Part shown: positions 41,741 to 51,858 of the stretch, piece after piece
Layout of the letters: each line of letters opens with the position of its first letter
Numbering within the stretch: the first letter of the stretch is position 1
From: Bacteroidota bacterium
Lineage (GTDB): Bacteria; Bacteroidota; Bacteroidia; UKL13-3
Length of the DNA: 64,000 nucleotides
Direction of reading: 5' to 3'
NCBI GenBank assembly: GCA_947477885.1
Contig: CANJUD010000002.1
Location: 186,001-250,000, forward strand
Notes under the pieces: generated by a model
Told to the model about the DNA's origin: nothing
What the model saw: the letters and a program-made list of their open reading frames with translations, nothing else
Databases searched by the model: none
Made by a program: the position numbers and the translations under genes

Positions 41741-43972
41741 ATGGATACCGCAAAAATTGATCAAGCCGCACATGAAAAAGCGGAACTATTAAAACGATAC
41801 AGGCAATTATTAAAAGCCTGTAAATCGACTTTGGAGAAAGGCGATAAGGAACTGATTCGTAAAGCCTTCGACATGGCGTTGGAAGCCCACAAAGACATGC
41901 GACGCAAAAGCGGTGAGCCTTATATATATCATCCAATAGCTGTTGCAAAGATTGCTGCCGAAGAAATTGGACTGGGCACAACTTCGGTGGTTTGTGCATT
42001 ATTGCATGATGTGGTTGAGGATACTTATATCACACTGCCCACCATCAAAAAACAATTTGGTGCCAAGGTAGCAAGTATCATTGATGGACTTACTAAAATT
42101 TCTGCTTCTGTTTTCAACGAACAAACAAATAGTTTGCAAGCAGAAAACTTCCGCAAAATGTTGCTCACCTTGGGTGACGATGTGCGGGTAATCATACTCA
42201 AACTTGCAGACAGGCTGCATAATATGCGTACGCTAGAGAGTATGAGCCGCAATACCCAACTTAAAATTGCCAGCGAAACATTATATATATATGCACCGCT
42301 TGCCAACCGTTTGGGATTATATGCTATCAAAACTGAATTGGAAGATTTATCCATCAAGTTTACCGAGAGCAAACAATATAAATTGGTACTTGGAAAACTG
42401 CATGAAACCAAACAAGAACGTGATAAGTTTATCAAAAATTTTATTGACGATCTTGATAAAAAACTACAATCTTTAGGACTTAAATATAAAATTATTGGGA
42501 GGCCAAAAAGTATATATAGCATCATGAAAAAGATGCAGAAACAGCAAATACCTTTTGAAGAAGTATATGATTTATTTGCTATACGAATTATCGTAGATTC
42601 GCCACTGGAAATGGAGAAGGCTGACAGTTTCCAAATATATGGATTGCTAACTGAAAACTATACTTTAAATCCAGCTCGCTATCGTGATTGGATAACGCAC
42701 CCCAAATCGAATGGTTATGAAAGTTTGCATACCACTGTGCTAAGCAATGATAATAAATGGGTTGAGATTCAGATACGCACCTCACGTATGGATGACATAG
42801 CTGAGAAAGGTTATGCAGCGCATTGGAAATATAAAGAAGCAGGTGTAAAAACCGACAGTGGATTAGAGGATTGGTTGAGTAAAGTGAGAGAAACATTAGA
42901 AAATCCGGAATCAAATGCTTTGGATTTTATTGATGATTTTCAATTGAATTTTATGGGTGAAGAAGTCTTTGTGTTTACACCCAAGGGCTCATTGAAAAAA
43001 CTATCGCAGCATGCTACTGCTCTGGACTTTGCGTATGATGTACATAGTGATGTAGGCAATCACTGTATAGGTGCCAAAGTAAATAATAAATTGGTGCCCT
43101 TAAGTTACAAATTGCAGAATGGTGATACTATAGAAATTCTCACTTCTCAGAAACAAAAACCAAATGAAGACTGGCTCAATTTTGTGGTGACAGGAAAAGC
43201 CAGAAGTAAAATAAAATATTACTTAAAAGAAGAAATACATAAAGTAGCTGAAGAAGGTGAAGAGTCCATTAAACGTAGGTTTAGAAATAGTGGAATTGAA
43301 ATGACGAATGAGGATATTGAAAAACTTGTCAAACATTTTGATTTGAAAACTTCGATGGATTTTTTCTATTTGGTGGGAAAGGGTTCGATAGATAACACCA
43401 CGTTGAACCTGAAAAAAACACTTGCAGAAAAACCTCGTCAAACTACTGAAGACAAAAGCCAAGACAAAGCGAGAGAGAATGCTGAAAAGGCCAAACATAA
43501 AAATTTGGTTCGCCCAGATACTATTATAATAGGCGAGAATGATACGGATTTAGATTATACACTCGGCTCATGCTGTGCCCCTATTCCAGGCGATGATATA
43601 TTTGCATTTGTAACCGTGGGAGAGGGAATAAAAATTCACCGAACGAATTGTAAAAACGCTCCCAAAATGATGGCGACTTATGGGTACAGAGTTTTGAAAG
43701 CACGTTGGTCGAAAGGCGGGGCTGTAAGTGAGAAATCATTTTTGACCAATATAAGTATTGTAGGAACTGACTCGGTGGGAATTGTGCAGGGAATAACTGA
43801 TATTATATCAAAACAGATGCAAGTGAATATGAAATCAATTAGTATTGATACAGTGGATGGACGATTTGAAGGAAGCATTTCATTATATATATATGACACC
43901 AATCATCTTGATGATATTATACAAAAAATATCTGATTTGGATGGTATATATGAAGTAACTCGCAATAGCTAA
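41741..43972 (+). CDS. Bifunctional (p)ppGpp synthetase/hydrolase, RelA/SpoT family
   Basis: 743-residue stringent-response enzyme, the single long Rel/RSH of Bacteroidota. HD hydrolase domain (about 40-200): metal residues in YHPIAVAK and LLHDVVEDT (H89, D90). Synthetase domain (about 240-360): GRPKSIYSIMKKMQ, DLFAIRIIVD and HPKSNGYESLHTTV. TGS domain (about 410-470) beginning VFTPKGSLKKL, helical region, and C-terminal ACT domain (about 660-743). Hydrolase motifs look intact, so it probably makes and degrades (p)ppGpp. The copper-type P-ATPase starts 7 bp after the stop. Confidence 0.97.
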   Translation: MDTAKIDQAAHEKAELLKRYRQLLKACKSTLEKGDKELIRKAFDMALEAHKDMRRKSGEPYIYHPIAVAKIAAEEIGLGTTSVVCALLHDVVEDTYITLPTIKKQFGAKVASIIDGLTKISASVFNEQTNSLQAENFRKMLLTLGDDVRVIILKLADRLHNMRTLESMSRNTQLKIASETLYIYAPLANRLGLYAIKTELEDLSIKFTESKQYKLVLGKLHETKQERDKFIKNFIDDLDKKLQSLGLKYKIIGRPKSIYSIMKKMQKQQIPFEEVYDLFAIRIIVDSPLEMEKADSFQIYGLLTENYTLNPARYRDWITHPKSNGYESLHTTVLSNDNKWVEIQIRTSRMDDIAEKGYAAHWKYKEAGVKTDSGLEDWLSKVRETLENPESNALDFIDDFQLNFMGEEVFVFTPKGSLKKLSQHATALDFAYDVHSDVGNHCIGAKVNNKLVPLSYKLQNGDTIEILTSQKQKPNEDWLNFVVTGKARSKIKYYLKEEIHKVAEEGEESIKRRFRNSGIEMTNEDIEKLVKHFDLKTSMDFFYLVGKGSIDNTTLNLKKTLAEKPRQTTEDKSQDKARENAEKAKHKNLVRPDTIIIGENDTDLDYTLGSCCAPIPGDDIFAFVTVGEGIKIHRTNCKNAPKMMATYGYRVLKARWSKGGAVSEKSFLTNISIVGTDSVGIVQGITDIISKQMQVNMKSISIDTVDGRFEGSISLYIYDTNHLDDIIQKISDLDGIYEVTRNS

Positions 43973-43979
43973 TATATAT

Positions 43980-46088
43980 ATGCAGGAAGAGCTGATTGTA
44001 CAAGGAATGCATTGCCAGGGTTGTGCCGATACCGTGCGTAAGGAGCTAGAGAATAAAGGCCTAGAGCATGTGTATGTAGATTTTGTGAGTGCCAAAGCAA
44101 AGTTTCAAAATTCAAAAAATATTCCATTAAAAACTATTATACCTTCTATACAAAAATTGGGATATCGTGCAAGTATTATAGAACAAAAAACAAAGTGGTA
44201 TGATAAAGTAGAAAATCTGTTTCTACTTACACTTCCTTTCACTATTATTTTATTATCTCACATGTTTGTGAGTATACATTTATTGCATAATCCTTGGTTT
44301 CAATTAATCATTACTTTGCCAGTATTGGCAGCAGGGTTATGGACTTATGGCAAATCAGCATGGGCTAGTGTAAAAGGCTTGTCGCCCAATATGAATGTAT
44401 TAATTATGCTGGGGGCATTGGCATCTTTTATATATAGTTTGGTGGGATTGCTAATATACGATGGCGACCATCTTTATATATTCTTTGAAACAACTGCAAG
44501 TATTATATCTTTTATAATGCTTGGTTCTTATATAGAAAAAAAAGCAGTGGCACAAACTACCACAAACCTAGATTTATTAAAAGCAGGTGTTCCCTTTAAA
44601 GCTGTGAAATTATTATATGATTTACTAAGTGGTAAAGAAGAACAAATAGAAGTAGATGCCCGCCAAATAAAGAAAGGTGACAAACTAATGGTAGTTACAG
44701 GAAGTCAGATTCCCGCTGATGGCATTATAATAAATGGGGAAGCTATTATTGATGAAAGTTTGTTGACAGGTGAAAGCCCTGGGATGAAAAAAAATGTTGG
44801 CGATAAAGTAATTGGAGGAAGTTTGTTGACCGAGGGCTGGCTCAAAATTACAGCTACCAGTAATTTTAATGATAGCACGCTAAGTCGGATTGTATCAGAA
44901 GTGGAAAAAGCAAGTAGTCAAAAACCACAAATACAATTATTGGCAGATAGAATAAGTGCGATTTTTGTTCCTGCGGTTATTATTATATCTTTCTTAACTT
45001 TTTTAGTTAATCATTATATAATAGATATTGATTTAGGGCAAAGTTTGATGCGAGCAGTGGCAGTATTGGTTATATCATGCCCCTGTGCACTAGGTCTCGC
45101 TACGCCCCTTGCTGTTGTAGTAGGATTGGGCAGTGCTGCACGCAAAGGTATTATAGTAAAAGCAGGGTTGCATTTGGAAACTTTGGCTAAAGTTAATACA
45201 ATAGTCTTCGATAAAACTGGAACTTTAACTAGTGGAAAAATGAAAGTGAGTGATTTTAAAAGTTTTGATTTTAGTGAACGTGATGCCAAGAATTATATAC
45301 ATTATTTGGAGACCCATTCATCGCACCCAATTGCACAAACTATTTATAGAGACTATTATGATTGGAGACACCACAGCATCGCCTTCGACCATATAGAAGA
45401 AGTGAGTGGACAAGGTATAAAAGCCCTTGACCATTTTGGGAACAGATATACTTTGGGAAGTTTGGAGTTGAGCAAAAAACCTATCAAAGAACCTAAAATG
45501 AAATGGGATATATACTTAACCTTGAACGAAAATATTGTGGCAGCTTTTGACTTGGAGGAAGAACTGAAACCTGGGGCCAAAGAAATGACAATTACATTAA
45601 AACAAAAAGGTTTTGAAACTATTATATTAAGTGGCGATTCACAAAGTAAATGTGATAGAGTTGCTAAAGCACTAGGAATCGATAAAGTATATGCACGCAC
45701 CCTTCCCGAAAAGAAAGCTGATATTATAAAGAAACTCTCCAAAACCAAAACTGTGGCGATGATTGGTGATGGAATTAATGACACCATCGCAATGGCAAAA
45801 GCCCACATAGGCATAGCTGTAGGCGGAGCTGCAGACCTTGCCCGTGAGCATGCAAATATTGTGATATTAAAAAATGAACCCAATATAATAGTCGATGCGC
45901 TCACAGTTGGGCAAAATACTTATTATACAATCAAACAAAATCTATGGTGGGCACTGGCATATAATATTGTAGCAATTCCTTTAGCGGCTATGGGATATTT
46001 AAGTCCCCTACTCGCTGCATGGGGTATGGCTTTCAGCGATGTGGTGCTGGTATTAAATACCCTTTGGAAATTAGGAAGAAAGAAATAG
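43980..46088 (+). CDS. Copper-type heavy-metal P1B ATPase
   Basis: 702-residue metal-efflux ATPase in the inner membrane. N-terminal HMA domain with GMHCQGC (9-15), eight predicted transmembrane helices, actuator motif TGES (263-266), metal-site C367-P-C369 in helix 6, phosphorylation DKTGT (D411), HP motif SSHP and GDGINDT. CPC indicates Cu+/Ag+ transport. The last helix reads GMAFSDVVLVLN where Cu-ATPases usually have M-x-x-S-S, so one serine of the canonical Met-Ser-Ser site is Asp. It follows relA/spoT by 7 bp. Its link to the mbnP locus 6 kb away is functional inference only. Confidence 0.94.
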   Translation: MQEELIVQGMHCQGCADTVRKELENKGLEHVYVDFVSAKAKFQNSKNIPLKTIIPSIQKLGYRASIIEQKTKWYDKVENLFLLTLPFTIILLSHMFVSIHLLHNPWFQLIITLPVLAAGLWTYGKSAWASVKGLSPNMNVLIMLGALASFIYSLVGLLIYDGDHLYIFFETTASIISFIMLGSYIEKKAVAQTTTNLDLLKAGVPFKAVKLLYDLLSGKEEQIEVDARQIKKGDKLMVVTGSQIPADGIIINGEAIIDESLLTGESPGMKKNVGDKVIGGSLLTEGWLKITATSNFNDSTLSRIVSEVEKASSQKPQIQLLADRISAIFVPAVIIISFLTFLVNHYIIDIDLGQSLMRAVAVLVISCPCALGLATPLAVVVGLGSAARKGIIVKAGLHLETLAKVNTIVFDKTGTLTSGKMKVSDFKSFDFSERDAKNYIHYLETHSSHPIAQTIYRDYYDWRHHSIAFDHIEEVSGQGIKALDHFGNRYTLGSLELSKKPIKEPKMKWDIYLTLNENIVAAFDLEEELKPGAKEMTITLKQKGFETIILSGDSQSKCDRVAKALGIDKVYARTLPEKKADIIKKLSKTKTVAMIGDGINDTIAMAKAHIGIAVGGAADLAREHANIVILKNEPNIIVDALTVGQNTYYTIKQNLWWALAYNIVAIPLAAMGYLSPLLAAWGMAFSDVVLVLNTLWKLGRKK

Positions 46089-46341
46089 AATATATACATC
46101 AATCCTGAAGGGATAGCATTCACTGTGTTTGGTTGGTGGCCCAAACAATCAAATGAATACACCACTAACCAAATACTTGTAGAAACAACAATAGAACGAT
46201 GAATTAATTTTCATATGATGCGGTACAATTATAAATACTATTCAAAACATGTTACGTTATTTTAAAATACTATTTACCAACATATTAACTAAAATATTCA
46301 AAAAAAAATACCAAAACATACCAACATAACATATAGCCACA

Positions 46342-46349
46342 TATCTTTG
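46342..46349 (+). promoter_or_regulatory. -7 promoter element of the RRM gene
   Basis: TATCTTTG (TAnnTTTG); the predicted start near 46356 gives a leader of about 57 bases, longer than at other genes here. No -33 TTTG. The 324-bp intergenic gap 46089-46412 holds nothing else but a GGTTGGTGG-type repeat remnant near 46130. Confidence 0.5.
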
Positions 46350-46412
46350 CCTTGCTTACCCTAAAAATAAAATAAACAAAAGGATAAGCATTAAACTAAC
46401 TAAATTACACAA

Positions 46413-46796
46413 ATGACTATTTACATTGGAAACCTCAGCCATCAGGCTACCGAGGATGATTTGATGTCCCTGTTTTCACAACATGGTGAGGTAACATCAG
46501 CAAAGATCATCAAAGACAATTTCAGTGGCAGACCTCGTGGTTTTGCTTTTGTAGAAATGGCTGACGATGAAGCTGCAAAAGCAGCAATCGAAGCCCTAAA
46601 CGACACCGAGTTTATGACCCGTACAATGGTTGTTAACGAAGCTCGTCCCAAAACCGAAGGCGGTGGTGGAGGCGGCGGCGGCAGACCTCGTGGCGGTTTT
46701 AACCGTGGCGGTGGAGGCGGCAACGGCGGAGGCGGCGGCGGTTTCAACCGTGGCGGCGGCGGCGGCGAAGGCGGCGGCTACAACAAACGCTATTAA
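46413..46796 (+). CDS. RRM RNA-binding protein with RGG/Gly-rich tail
   Basis: 127-residue glycine-rich RNA-binding protein like those of Bacteroidota and cyanobacteria, probably an RNA chaperone induced by cold or stress. One RRM (1-80) with RNP2 IYIGNL and RNP1 RGFAFVEM; aromatic residues needed for RNA stacking are present. Tail 82-127 is an RGG-type repeat ([17 protein letters not shown]). The gene has a comparatively long leader and a strong terminator, features of an abundant, separately regulated message. Confidence 0.95.
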   Translation: MTIYIGNLSHQATEDDLMSLFSQHGEVTSAKIIKDNFSGRPRGFAFVEMADDEAAKAAIEALNDTEFMTRTMVVNEARPKTEGGGGGGGGRPRGGFNRGGGGGNGGGGGGFNRGGGGGEGGGYNKRY

Positions 46797-46815
46797 TTTG
46801 CATTCAACTCACAAT

Positions 46816-46847
46816 AAAAGGCAGTCAGAAATGGCTGCCTTTTTTTA
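46816..46847 (+). terminator. Rho-independent terminator of the RRM gene
   Basis: AAGGCAG (46818-46824) pairs with CTGCCTT (46835-46841) around a 10-base loop, followed by a T-run. Confidence 0.9.
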
Positions 46848-47008
46848 TGCCTCACCCCTGCCCCGCTAAATTTGGAGAGGGGGTTCGCACTATTTCACAA
46901 ATAGTCGAACGATGAAACTTCAAATAATATAAGAATAATTCTATCTCGCTTATGAAAGGAGAATAAATAAATCTAAAATTTACACCACTTCTGTTGTTGA
47001 TTTGCACA

Positions 47009-47896
47009 ATGAAAATTTTGATTACCGGAAGCAACGGACTGCTTGGCCAAAAACTGGTTGACAAGCTTAGGAAAAAAGAAGATATAGAATTAGTTGCTAC
47101 TGCACTTGGACCTGACAGATATCCATTTACTGAAGGATATATATATGATAGTTTGGATATAGGAAATGAAGCTGAAGTGAAAACTATTATACAAAAACAC
47201 AACCCCGATTGCATTATAAACACCGCCGCCATGACCAACGTGGATGCTTGCGAAACAGATCACGAAGGTTGCGACAAATTGAATGTGCACGCAGTAAAAT
47301 ATTTGGCAGAAGCTGCCGAAGAAAATGGTGCACGTCTCATCCACCTCTCCACCGACTTTATATTTGATGGAACACACGGACCATTAAAAGAAGATGAAGA
47401 ACCCAAACCTCTAAGTAATTACGGAAATAGTAAATATATAGGGGAGCAAATGGTGCAACAATATTGCAGCAAATGGTCGATTCTTCGCACTGTTTTGGTA
47501 TACGGCGTAGTGCATAATATGAGCCGGAGCAATATAGTGTTGTGGGTGAAATCATCGTTAGAAAATAATATAACAATTAATGTTGTTGATGACCAGTTTC
47601 GCACCCCTACCCTAGCCGAAGATTTGGCTGACGGATGTATACTTGCCGCAACCAAAAATGCACAAGGTATATATAATATATCTGGTAAAGAATTTATGAG
47701 CATTTATGATTTAGCACAACGTATTGCCGAGCATTGGCAACTCAACAAAACCCTCATACGCCGTGCCCAAAGTGCCGATATCAACCAACCCGCAAAACGA
47801 CCACCAATTACAGGTTTTAATATAACAAAAGCTAGAGAAGAATTGGGGTATGAACCGCATAGTTTGGAGGAGGGGTTGCATAGTTTGAAGATATGA
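47009..47896 (+). CDS. RmlD-like NAD-dependent sugar reductase
   Basis: 295-residue short-chain dehydrogenase/reductase of the dTDP-4-dehydrorhamnose reductase fold. The NAD-binding GSNGLLGQKL (7-16), the INTAAMTNVDACE block and the catalytic Y-x3-K in YGNSKYIGEQ (around 137-141) are visible. I place the start at the ATG at 47009 (MKILITGSN); the TTG at 46994 only adds five residues. No rml cluster neighbours are present, so it may act on another sugar nucleotide or on a different substrate class. Confidence 0.88.
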   Translation: MKILITGSNGLLGQKLVDKLRKKEDIELVATALGPDRYPFTEGYIYDSLDIGNEAEVKTIIQKHNPDCIINTAAMTNVDACETDHEGCDKLNVHAVKYLAEAAEENGARLIHLSTDFIFDGTHGPLKEDEEPKPLSNYGNSKYIGEQMVQQYCSKWSILRTVLVYGVVHNMSRSNIVLWVKSSLENNITINVVDDQFRTPTLAEDLADGCILAATKNAQGIYNISGKEFMSIYDLAQRIAEHWQLNKTLIRRAQSADINQPAKRPPITGFNITKAREELGYEPHSLEEGLHSLKI

Positions 47897-48380
47897 AAAA
47901 CTTGGTTAATTTCAATTCGCTTAAAAGCTACGATTGTAATTATACCAGTTTTCATACTGCTATCTTCACATCTGCCTTTTAAAGATCTGTGCGGTGCCAC
48001 TAATAAAATTGGATTTTCATAACCACTCTATTTTAACAAATCCGGTAATCGGCAATTGCAACTGAAAGGAAAGGAAAGTAGGCACTAGAGATGCCACCTC
48101 AGCTACTCTCTCAAGCAGGCATATAGCAATACTTGCACGAAGCAAATCGCAAGAAAAATCATTACCCGATGCCAATCAGTGAATCATTGAACGCGGCAAG
48201 AAGTCACCAGCAATAAGTATTTAGAAATAAATGATACTCCAGGCACTAAAAACTCTCATTATTTTATTCAATTCCATCCTGCCCCAATAGCTATCCGGAG
48301 TAGTTGAAGGGCGCTACTTTATAGTTGATACTAGTTTGTTTTTTTGGTAAGCAAAGAGTTCGTGCCTATTTTCGCGAACA
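47897..48380. other. Gene-free 484-bp region
   Basis: No gene on either strand and no strong repeat. Right end carries the -33/-7-like promoter of the next gene (48343-48374). Confidence 0.7.
48343..48374 (+). promoter_or_regulatory. Probable promoter of the EreA/ChaN-like gene
   Basis: TTTG (48343-48346), 20-bp spacer, TATTTTCG (48367-48374), one base off the TAnnTTTG consensus. Predicted start is at or just before the ATG (48381). Confidence 0.5.
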
Positions 48381-50345
48381 ATGAGAATAATTTGGGGAAT
48401 CATTTGGTTATGCCTATATGGTCTATCAGCGTTAGGACAAGAGCTGCCAAGCACTCCAGGATTTATAGGTAGTATTAAAGCGGGGAAACATTTTGAGCCG
48501 GATAGTGCTTATGACCAGAGTTGGTTTGCAATTTTAGACGAGGGAGCCAAAGCCAACAAAATATTTTTTACAGGCGAAAATCACAATTACCGTAAAATAA
48601 ACGCGAAATTAAAAGTACAGTTTTTTAAATACTTGCATGAACGTGCGGGAGTGAATGTATTTGTTGCTGAGATGGGTTGGAGTTGTGCCTCGCTCCACAA
48701 TAAATATCTTCAAACCGCTGACAGTGACGCTTGGGACGTGATCACAAAATATACCTACCCTAGTAACCAAGAAATGTTAAAGGACTTGAGGGCCTATTGG
48801 TTAGCCCAACCTGATGATAAAAAGTTTACGATTGCGGGTTTGGAGTTCGATAGAGAACCTGAATTTGGAATAAAACTATTAACCATGCTCATACCCGAAA
48901 CTATTGCACCACATGACTCTATGCGTTTCGAAACAGAGGCTTTGAGGTTTATGGATGGTTATATAGAAAAAGATTTGGTTAGCAGCCACAAATATGAATA
49001 TGATGAATCCCGTGATTTAGTAACCAACGAACAAACAGAAAGATATTATAACCAATACTTGTTTTTGAAAAATTTTGTGGACCATTACAAAGGCTTTAAA
49101 AGCAGTTATAAAACTTGGCTAGGAAAAGATTTTGACAAATGGGAAATGGCCGTACAGAGTATTGAAGAGTATCAAAAATTTGACGATCTGAGCAATCTAC
49201 CACAAGCCGATTTATATCGTGAAGAACACATGGCTCTTGAGCTTGAGAAGGTAATGGCCGGCAGCAAAAGTAATATATATGGTCAGTTTGGTCGTTGCCA
49301 TATTAATTTGCAGAAAGATAGGGAATGGTGTGGATTCTATTATTTTCGCAGCCTAGCTTATCGCATGCAACAAAAAGCTGGGATGGAAAATAAAGTTTTA
49401 TCGATACCAATATTATATATGGATAAAGTAGAAGATTATAAAAATTCGGAATTTGAAATCATTACAGATTATTTTACCGAGACTAAAGAACTTCTTAAAC
49501 CAGGTATTACTTTAATAAAATTAGAGGGTGACGATACAATTATAAATACTTTAAAAACTAAATACATATATATATTTATATACAAACCTTATAGCGAATT
49601 TGAAATACAAGAAGCTGATGCTATAGTGGAAGAATCAATGGAAAAAGCATTTGAAACTATGGAGAAAAAGAAACGTTGGAGCAATACTACTTTAGGCTAT
49701 GGCATGTATACGCCTTTTAAAGAACCGCTACACTACTTCTATAATTCTCCAGGATTAATTACTATTGCACAACCCATAAGCTATTATAGTTTCAACATCA
49801 CAAATATTAGTGAGAAAAATAAAACCTTTGGGCGTAAAAATAAAACCAAAGTTAAATTCAACGAAAACTATGCAAACTATAGTGTGCCTAACAGGCAAAA
49901 TGTAGGTGATACACTAGATGTAGTGCTTAACTCTTGGCAAGTGGGAACCCACGGTGGTATTGACTTATTGAAGAGAAAAAAACATCTGAGTTTGATTATA
50001 GGGTATGGTATATTATATAATCAAACCAAATTAAAAGTATATAGATATAGCAATAATTTAATTGCAGTGAATCCTACCAATAAACCCACCATGAATGAAT
50101 TATCAAATCCTGCTATAATGGTTGATGCTTTAGTAGATTTTAGATATATGAGAAAGGGAGTGTGTATATTTGTTCGCAGTGGTGCAAGATACGACTTGTC
50201 GAACCCACACTGGAAAGCTAATGGAGAGATATTGAATAATACGCCCAAAACTTCTTCGTCGGGCTGGTACGCTCAGGGAGGCATAGGTATTTCGATTGAA
50301 GGAAGCCGTAAAGGCTTGAAAAACATCTTGAATTTAATTAAATAA
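48381..50345 (+). CDS. Secreted EreA/ChaN-superfamily protein with C-terminal beta-rich domain
   Basis: 654 residues, signal peptide 1-19. The first ~330 residues carry the conserved GENHNYRKIN (Glu/His pair) and VAEMGWSCASLHNKYLQT blocks of the erythromycin-esterase/ChaN/Tiki fold, in which His and Glu residues line the active site; a second conserved strand is YGQFGRCHINLQ (about 305). The last ~230 residues are strand-rich and resemble an outer-membrane or surface domain. I cannot assign a reaction; hydrolysis or haem/iron uptake are the two precedents. Probably a periplasmic or surface enzyme. Confidence 0.7.
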   Translation: MRIIWGIIWLCLYGLSALGQELPSTPGFIGSIKAGKHFEPDSAYDQSWFAILDEGAKANKIFFTGENHNYRKINAKLKVQFFKYLHERAGVNVFVAEMGWSCASLHNKYLQTADSDAWDVITKYTYPSNQEMLKDLRAYWLAQPDDKKFTIAGLEFDREPEFGIKLLTMLIPETIAPHDSMRFETEALRFMDGYIEKDLVSSHKYEYDESRDLVTNEQTERYYNQYLFLKNFVDHYKGFKSSYKTWLGKDFDKWEMAVQSIEEYQKFDDLSNLPQADLYREEHMALELEKVMAGSKSNIYGQFGRCHINLQKDREWCGFYYFRSLAYRMQQKAGMENKVLSIPILYMDKVEDYKNSEFEIITDYFTETKELLKPGITLIKLEGDDTIINTLKTKYIYIFIYKPYSEFEIQEADAIVEESMEKAFETMEKKKRWSNTTLGYGMYTPFKEPLHYFYNSPGLITIAQPISYYSFNITNISEKNKTFGRKNKTKVKFNENYANYSVPNRQNVGDTLDVVLNSWQVGTHGGIDLLKRKKHLSLIIGYGILYNQTKLKVYRYSNNLIAVNPTNKPTMNELSNPAIMVDALVDFRYMRKGVCIFVRSGARYDLSNPHWKANGEILNNTPKTSSSGWYAQGGIGISIEGSRKGLKNILNLIK

Positions 50346-50419
50346 TATTATATTTGCTGAGTTATGATATTATATAATAAAATATAAAATGGTAAATATA
50401 AAATATAAAACATTATAGT

Positions 50420-51055
50420 ATGCTTACCACAATATTAATAGCATTGGCAACTGGTTTCGCTCTGGCATGGGGTTTTGGAACTGTGTTCTTTTCGTTAATA
50501 CAAACAGGCATAGAGCATGGGTACCGAAAGGCCATGAATATTGCTATAGGTGTCGTAGTGAGCGATGCTATTATGATATTGATTGCCGTGGGCGGCAGCT
50601 CTATATTAACTAATGTGATAAAAAAATACCAGCCAATTGTAGGATTTGTTGGAGGTTTTGTATTAATAATTTTAGGTATTGTTACTTTTTTTAGGAAGCA
50701 AAAACCTGTTAAATTGCCACAAACACCATTCGGTAATTTCTTATATTTTTTCTCAACAGGTGTGTTTATGAATATCATAAACCCTGTCAATTTTTTAGCT
50801 TGGCTTGGAGTGGCAAGTGTAATATTTCCCTTTGTAAATCATTCTGGGCTCGAGAATTTTGCATTCTATGCTATCGTATTGGCCACCATATTTACTACTG
50901 AATCATTCATCGCTTATTTCTCAAACAAAGTAAAAAAATTTTTCACCCCGGCAGTATTCACTTTCGTAAACAGATCTACGGGAGTAGTATTTGCCGGTAT
51001 CGGCATTTATCTGATATATGATAATTGTGATGAAGTGATGCAGATACTTCGTTGA
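50420..51055 (+). CDS. LysE/RhtB-family amino-acid exporter
   Basis: 211-residue inner-membrane exporter with six transmembrane helices. The start GFALAWGFGTVFFSLIQTG corresponds to the LysE entry motif and FMNIINPVNFLAWLG (about 117-131) to the N-P-N/K-x-L re-entrant motif. Substrate not predictable. It is 74 bp after the EreA/ChaN-like gene and converges on menG. Confidence 0.9.
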   Translation: MLTTILIALATGFALAWGFGTVFFSLIQTGIEHGYRKAMNIAIGVVVSDAIMILIAVGGSSILTNVIKKYQPIVGFVGGFVLIILGIVTFFRKQKPVKLPQTPFGNFLYFFSTGVFMNIINPVNFLAWLGVASVIFPFVNHSGLENFAFYAIVLATIFTTESFIAYFSNKVKKFFTPAVFTFVNRSTGVVFAGIGIYLIYDNCDEVMQILR

Positions 51056-51068
51056 TTTACATCTTACA

Positions 51069-51791
51069 TCATTTCTCCCCAGTATATATACTACAAATCC
51101 CAAAAGTAAGTGGGCGGTGTTTATAGTTTTTAAAATTGGATTTATGTAAATATTCCAAAAACTCTTTGCCTTCTGGGAATGCTTGTACTGATGCAGGTAA
51201 GTATGTGTACGCTGTTTTGTGTTTGGCAATCAATCGACCCCAAAAAGGTAATATATATTTGAAGTAGAAATTGTAGAATTGTTTTACTGGAAATTTTGCA
51301 GGTTTCGAAAATTCTAATACGACTAATTTACCGCTCGGTTTTAAAACTCTATATATTTCTGATAATCCTTTGGGTAAATTTTCAAAATTTCGCACACCAA
51401 AAGCTACAGTAACTGCATCGAAAGTATTATCAGCAAATGGCATGTTTTCTGAATCACCTTTGATGGTTTCTATCATACTTCCCAATTTCTTGTCTGCAAT
51501 TTTTTTGTCGAACACTTTTAGCATACCTTCTGACAAATCAAAACCTATAATTTTCTCTGGTTTTAATCTAAGTGCTTCAATAGCAAAATCGCCGGTGCCT
51601 GCTGCTACATCTAGCACCATTTTAGGTTTGGTTTGCACCAATTCATCTATGGCTTTGCGTCTCCATAATTTATCAATTCCCACACTTAAGAAACGATTCA
51701 AAAAATCATAGCGACCTGATATCTGGTCGAACATTTCTTCTACCTGTTCTTTCTTGTTTTTACTATCTTGTGGATTTGGTTTTACTTCCAT
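51069..51791 (-). CDS. menG: Demethylmenaquinone/2-octaprenylphenol methyltransferase (MenG/UbiE)
   Basis: 240-residue SAM-dependent methyltransferase for the last step of menaquinone synthesis. Start motif YDFLNRFLSVGIDKLWRR, motif I VLDVAAGTGDFA (about 60-71), GFDLSEGML, and the FSKPAKFPVKQFYNFYFKYILP family signature. Bacteroidota respire with menaquinone, so menG is preferred to ubiE. It converges with the LysE gene; REP-like words lie at its 5' side (51811-51855). Confidence 0.95.
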   Translation of the reverse strand: MEVKPNPQDSKNKKEQVEEMFDQISGRYDFLNRFLSVGIDKLWRRKAIDELVQTKPKMVLDVAAGTGDFAIEALRLKPEKIIGFDLSEGMLKVFDKKIADKKLGSMIETIKGDSENMPFADNTFDAVTVAFGVRNFENLPKGLSEIYRVLKPSGKLVVLEFSKPAKFPVKQFYNFYFKYILPFWGRLIAKHKTAYTYLPASVQAFPEGKEFLEYLHKSNFKNYKHRPLTFGICSIYTGEK

Positions 51792-51810
51792 AATATATAT
51801 TTACTTTATT

Positions 51811-51855
51811 GTCATCCTGAGCGAAGTTGAAGGGTGTCATTCTGAGTTTTTCGAA
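51811..51855. repeat. REP-like tandem CTGAG words
   Basis: Two consecutive related words, GTCATCCTGAGCGAAGTTGA (51811-51830) and GTCATTCTGAGTTTTTCGAA (51836-51855), of the same family as 10571-10621. Located between nth and menG. Confidence 0.75.
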
Positions 51856-51858
51856 AAA

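Noticed and set aside
46442-46747. Proline-rich protein on the minus strand
   Set aside because: It is the complement of the RGG repeat and RRM coding sequence, a composition artefact.
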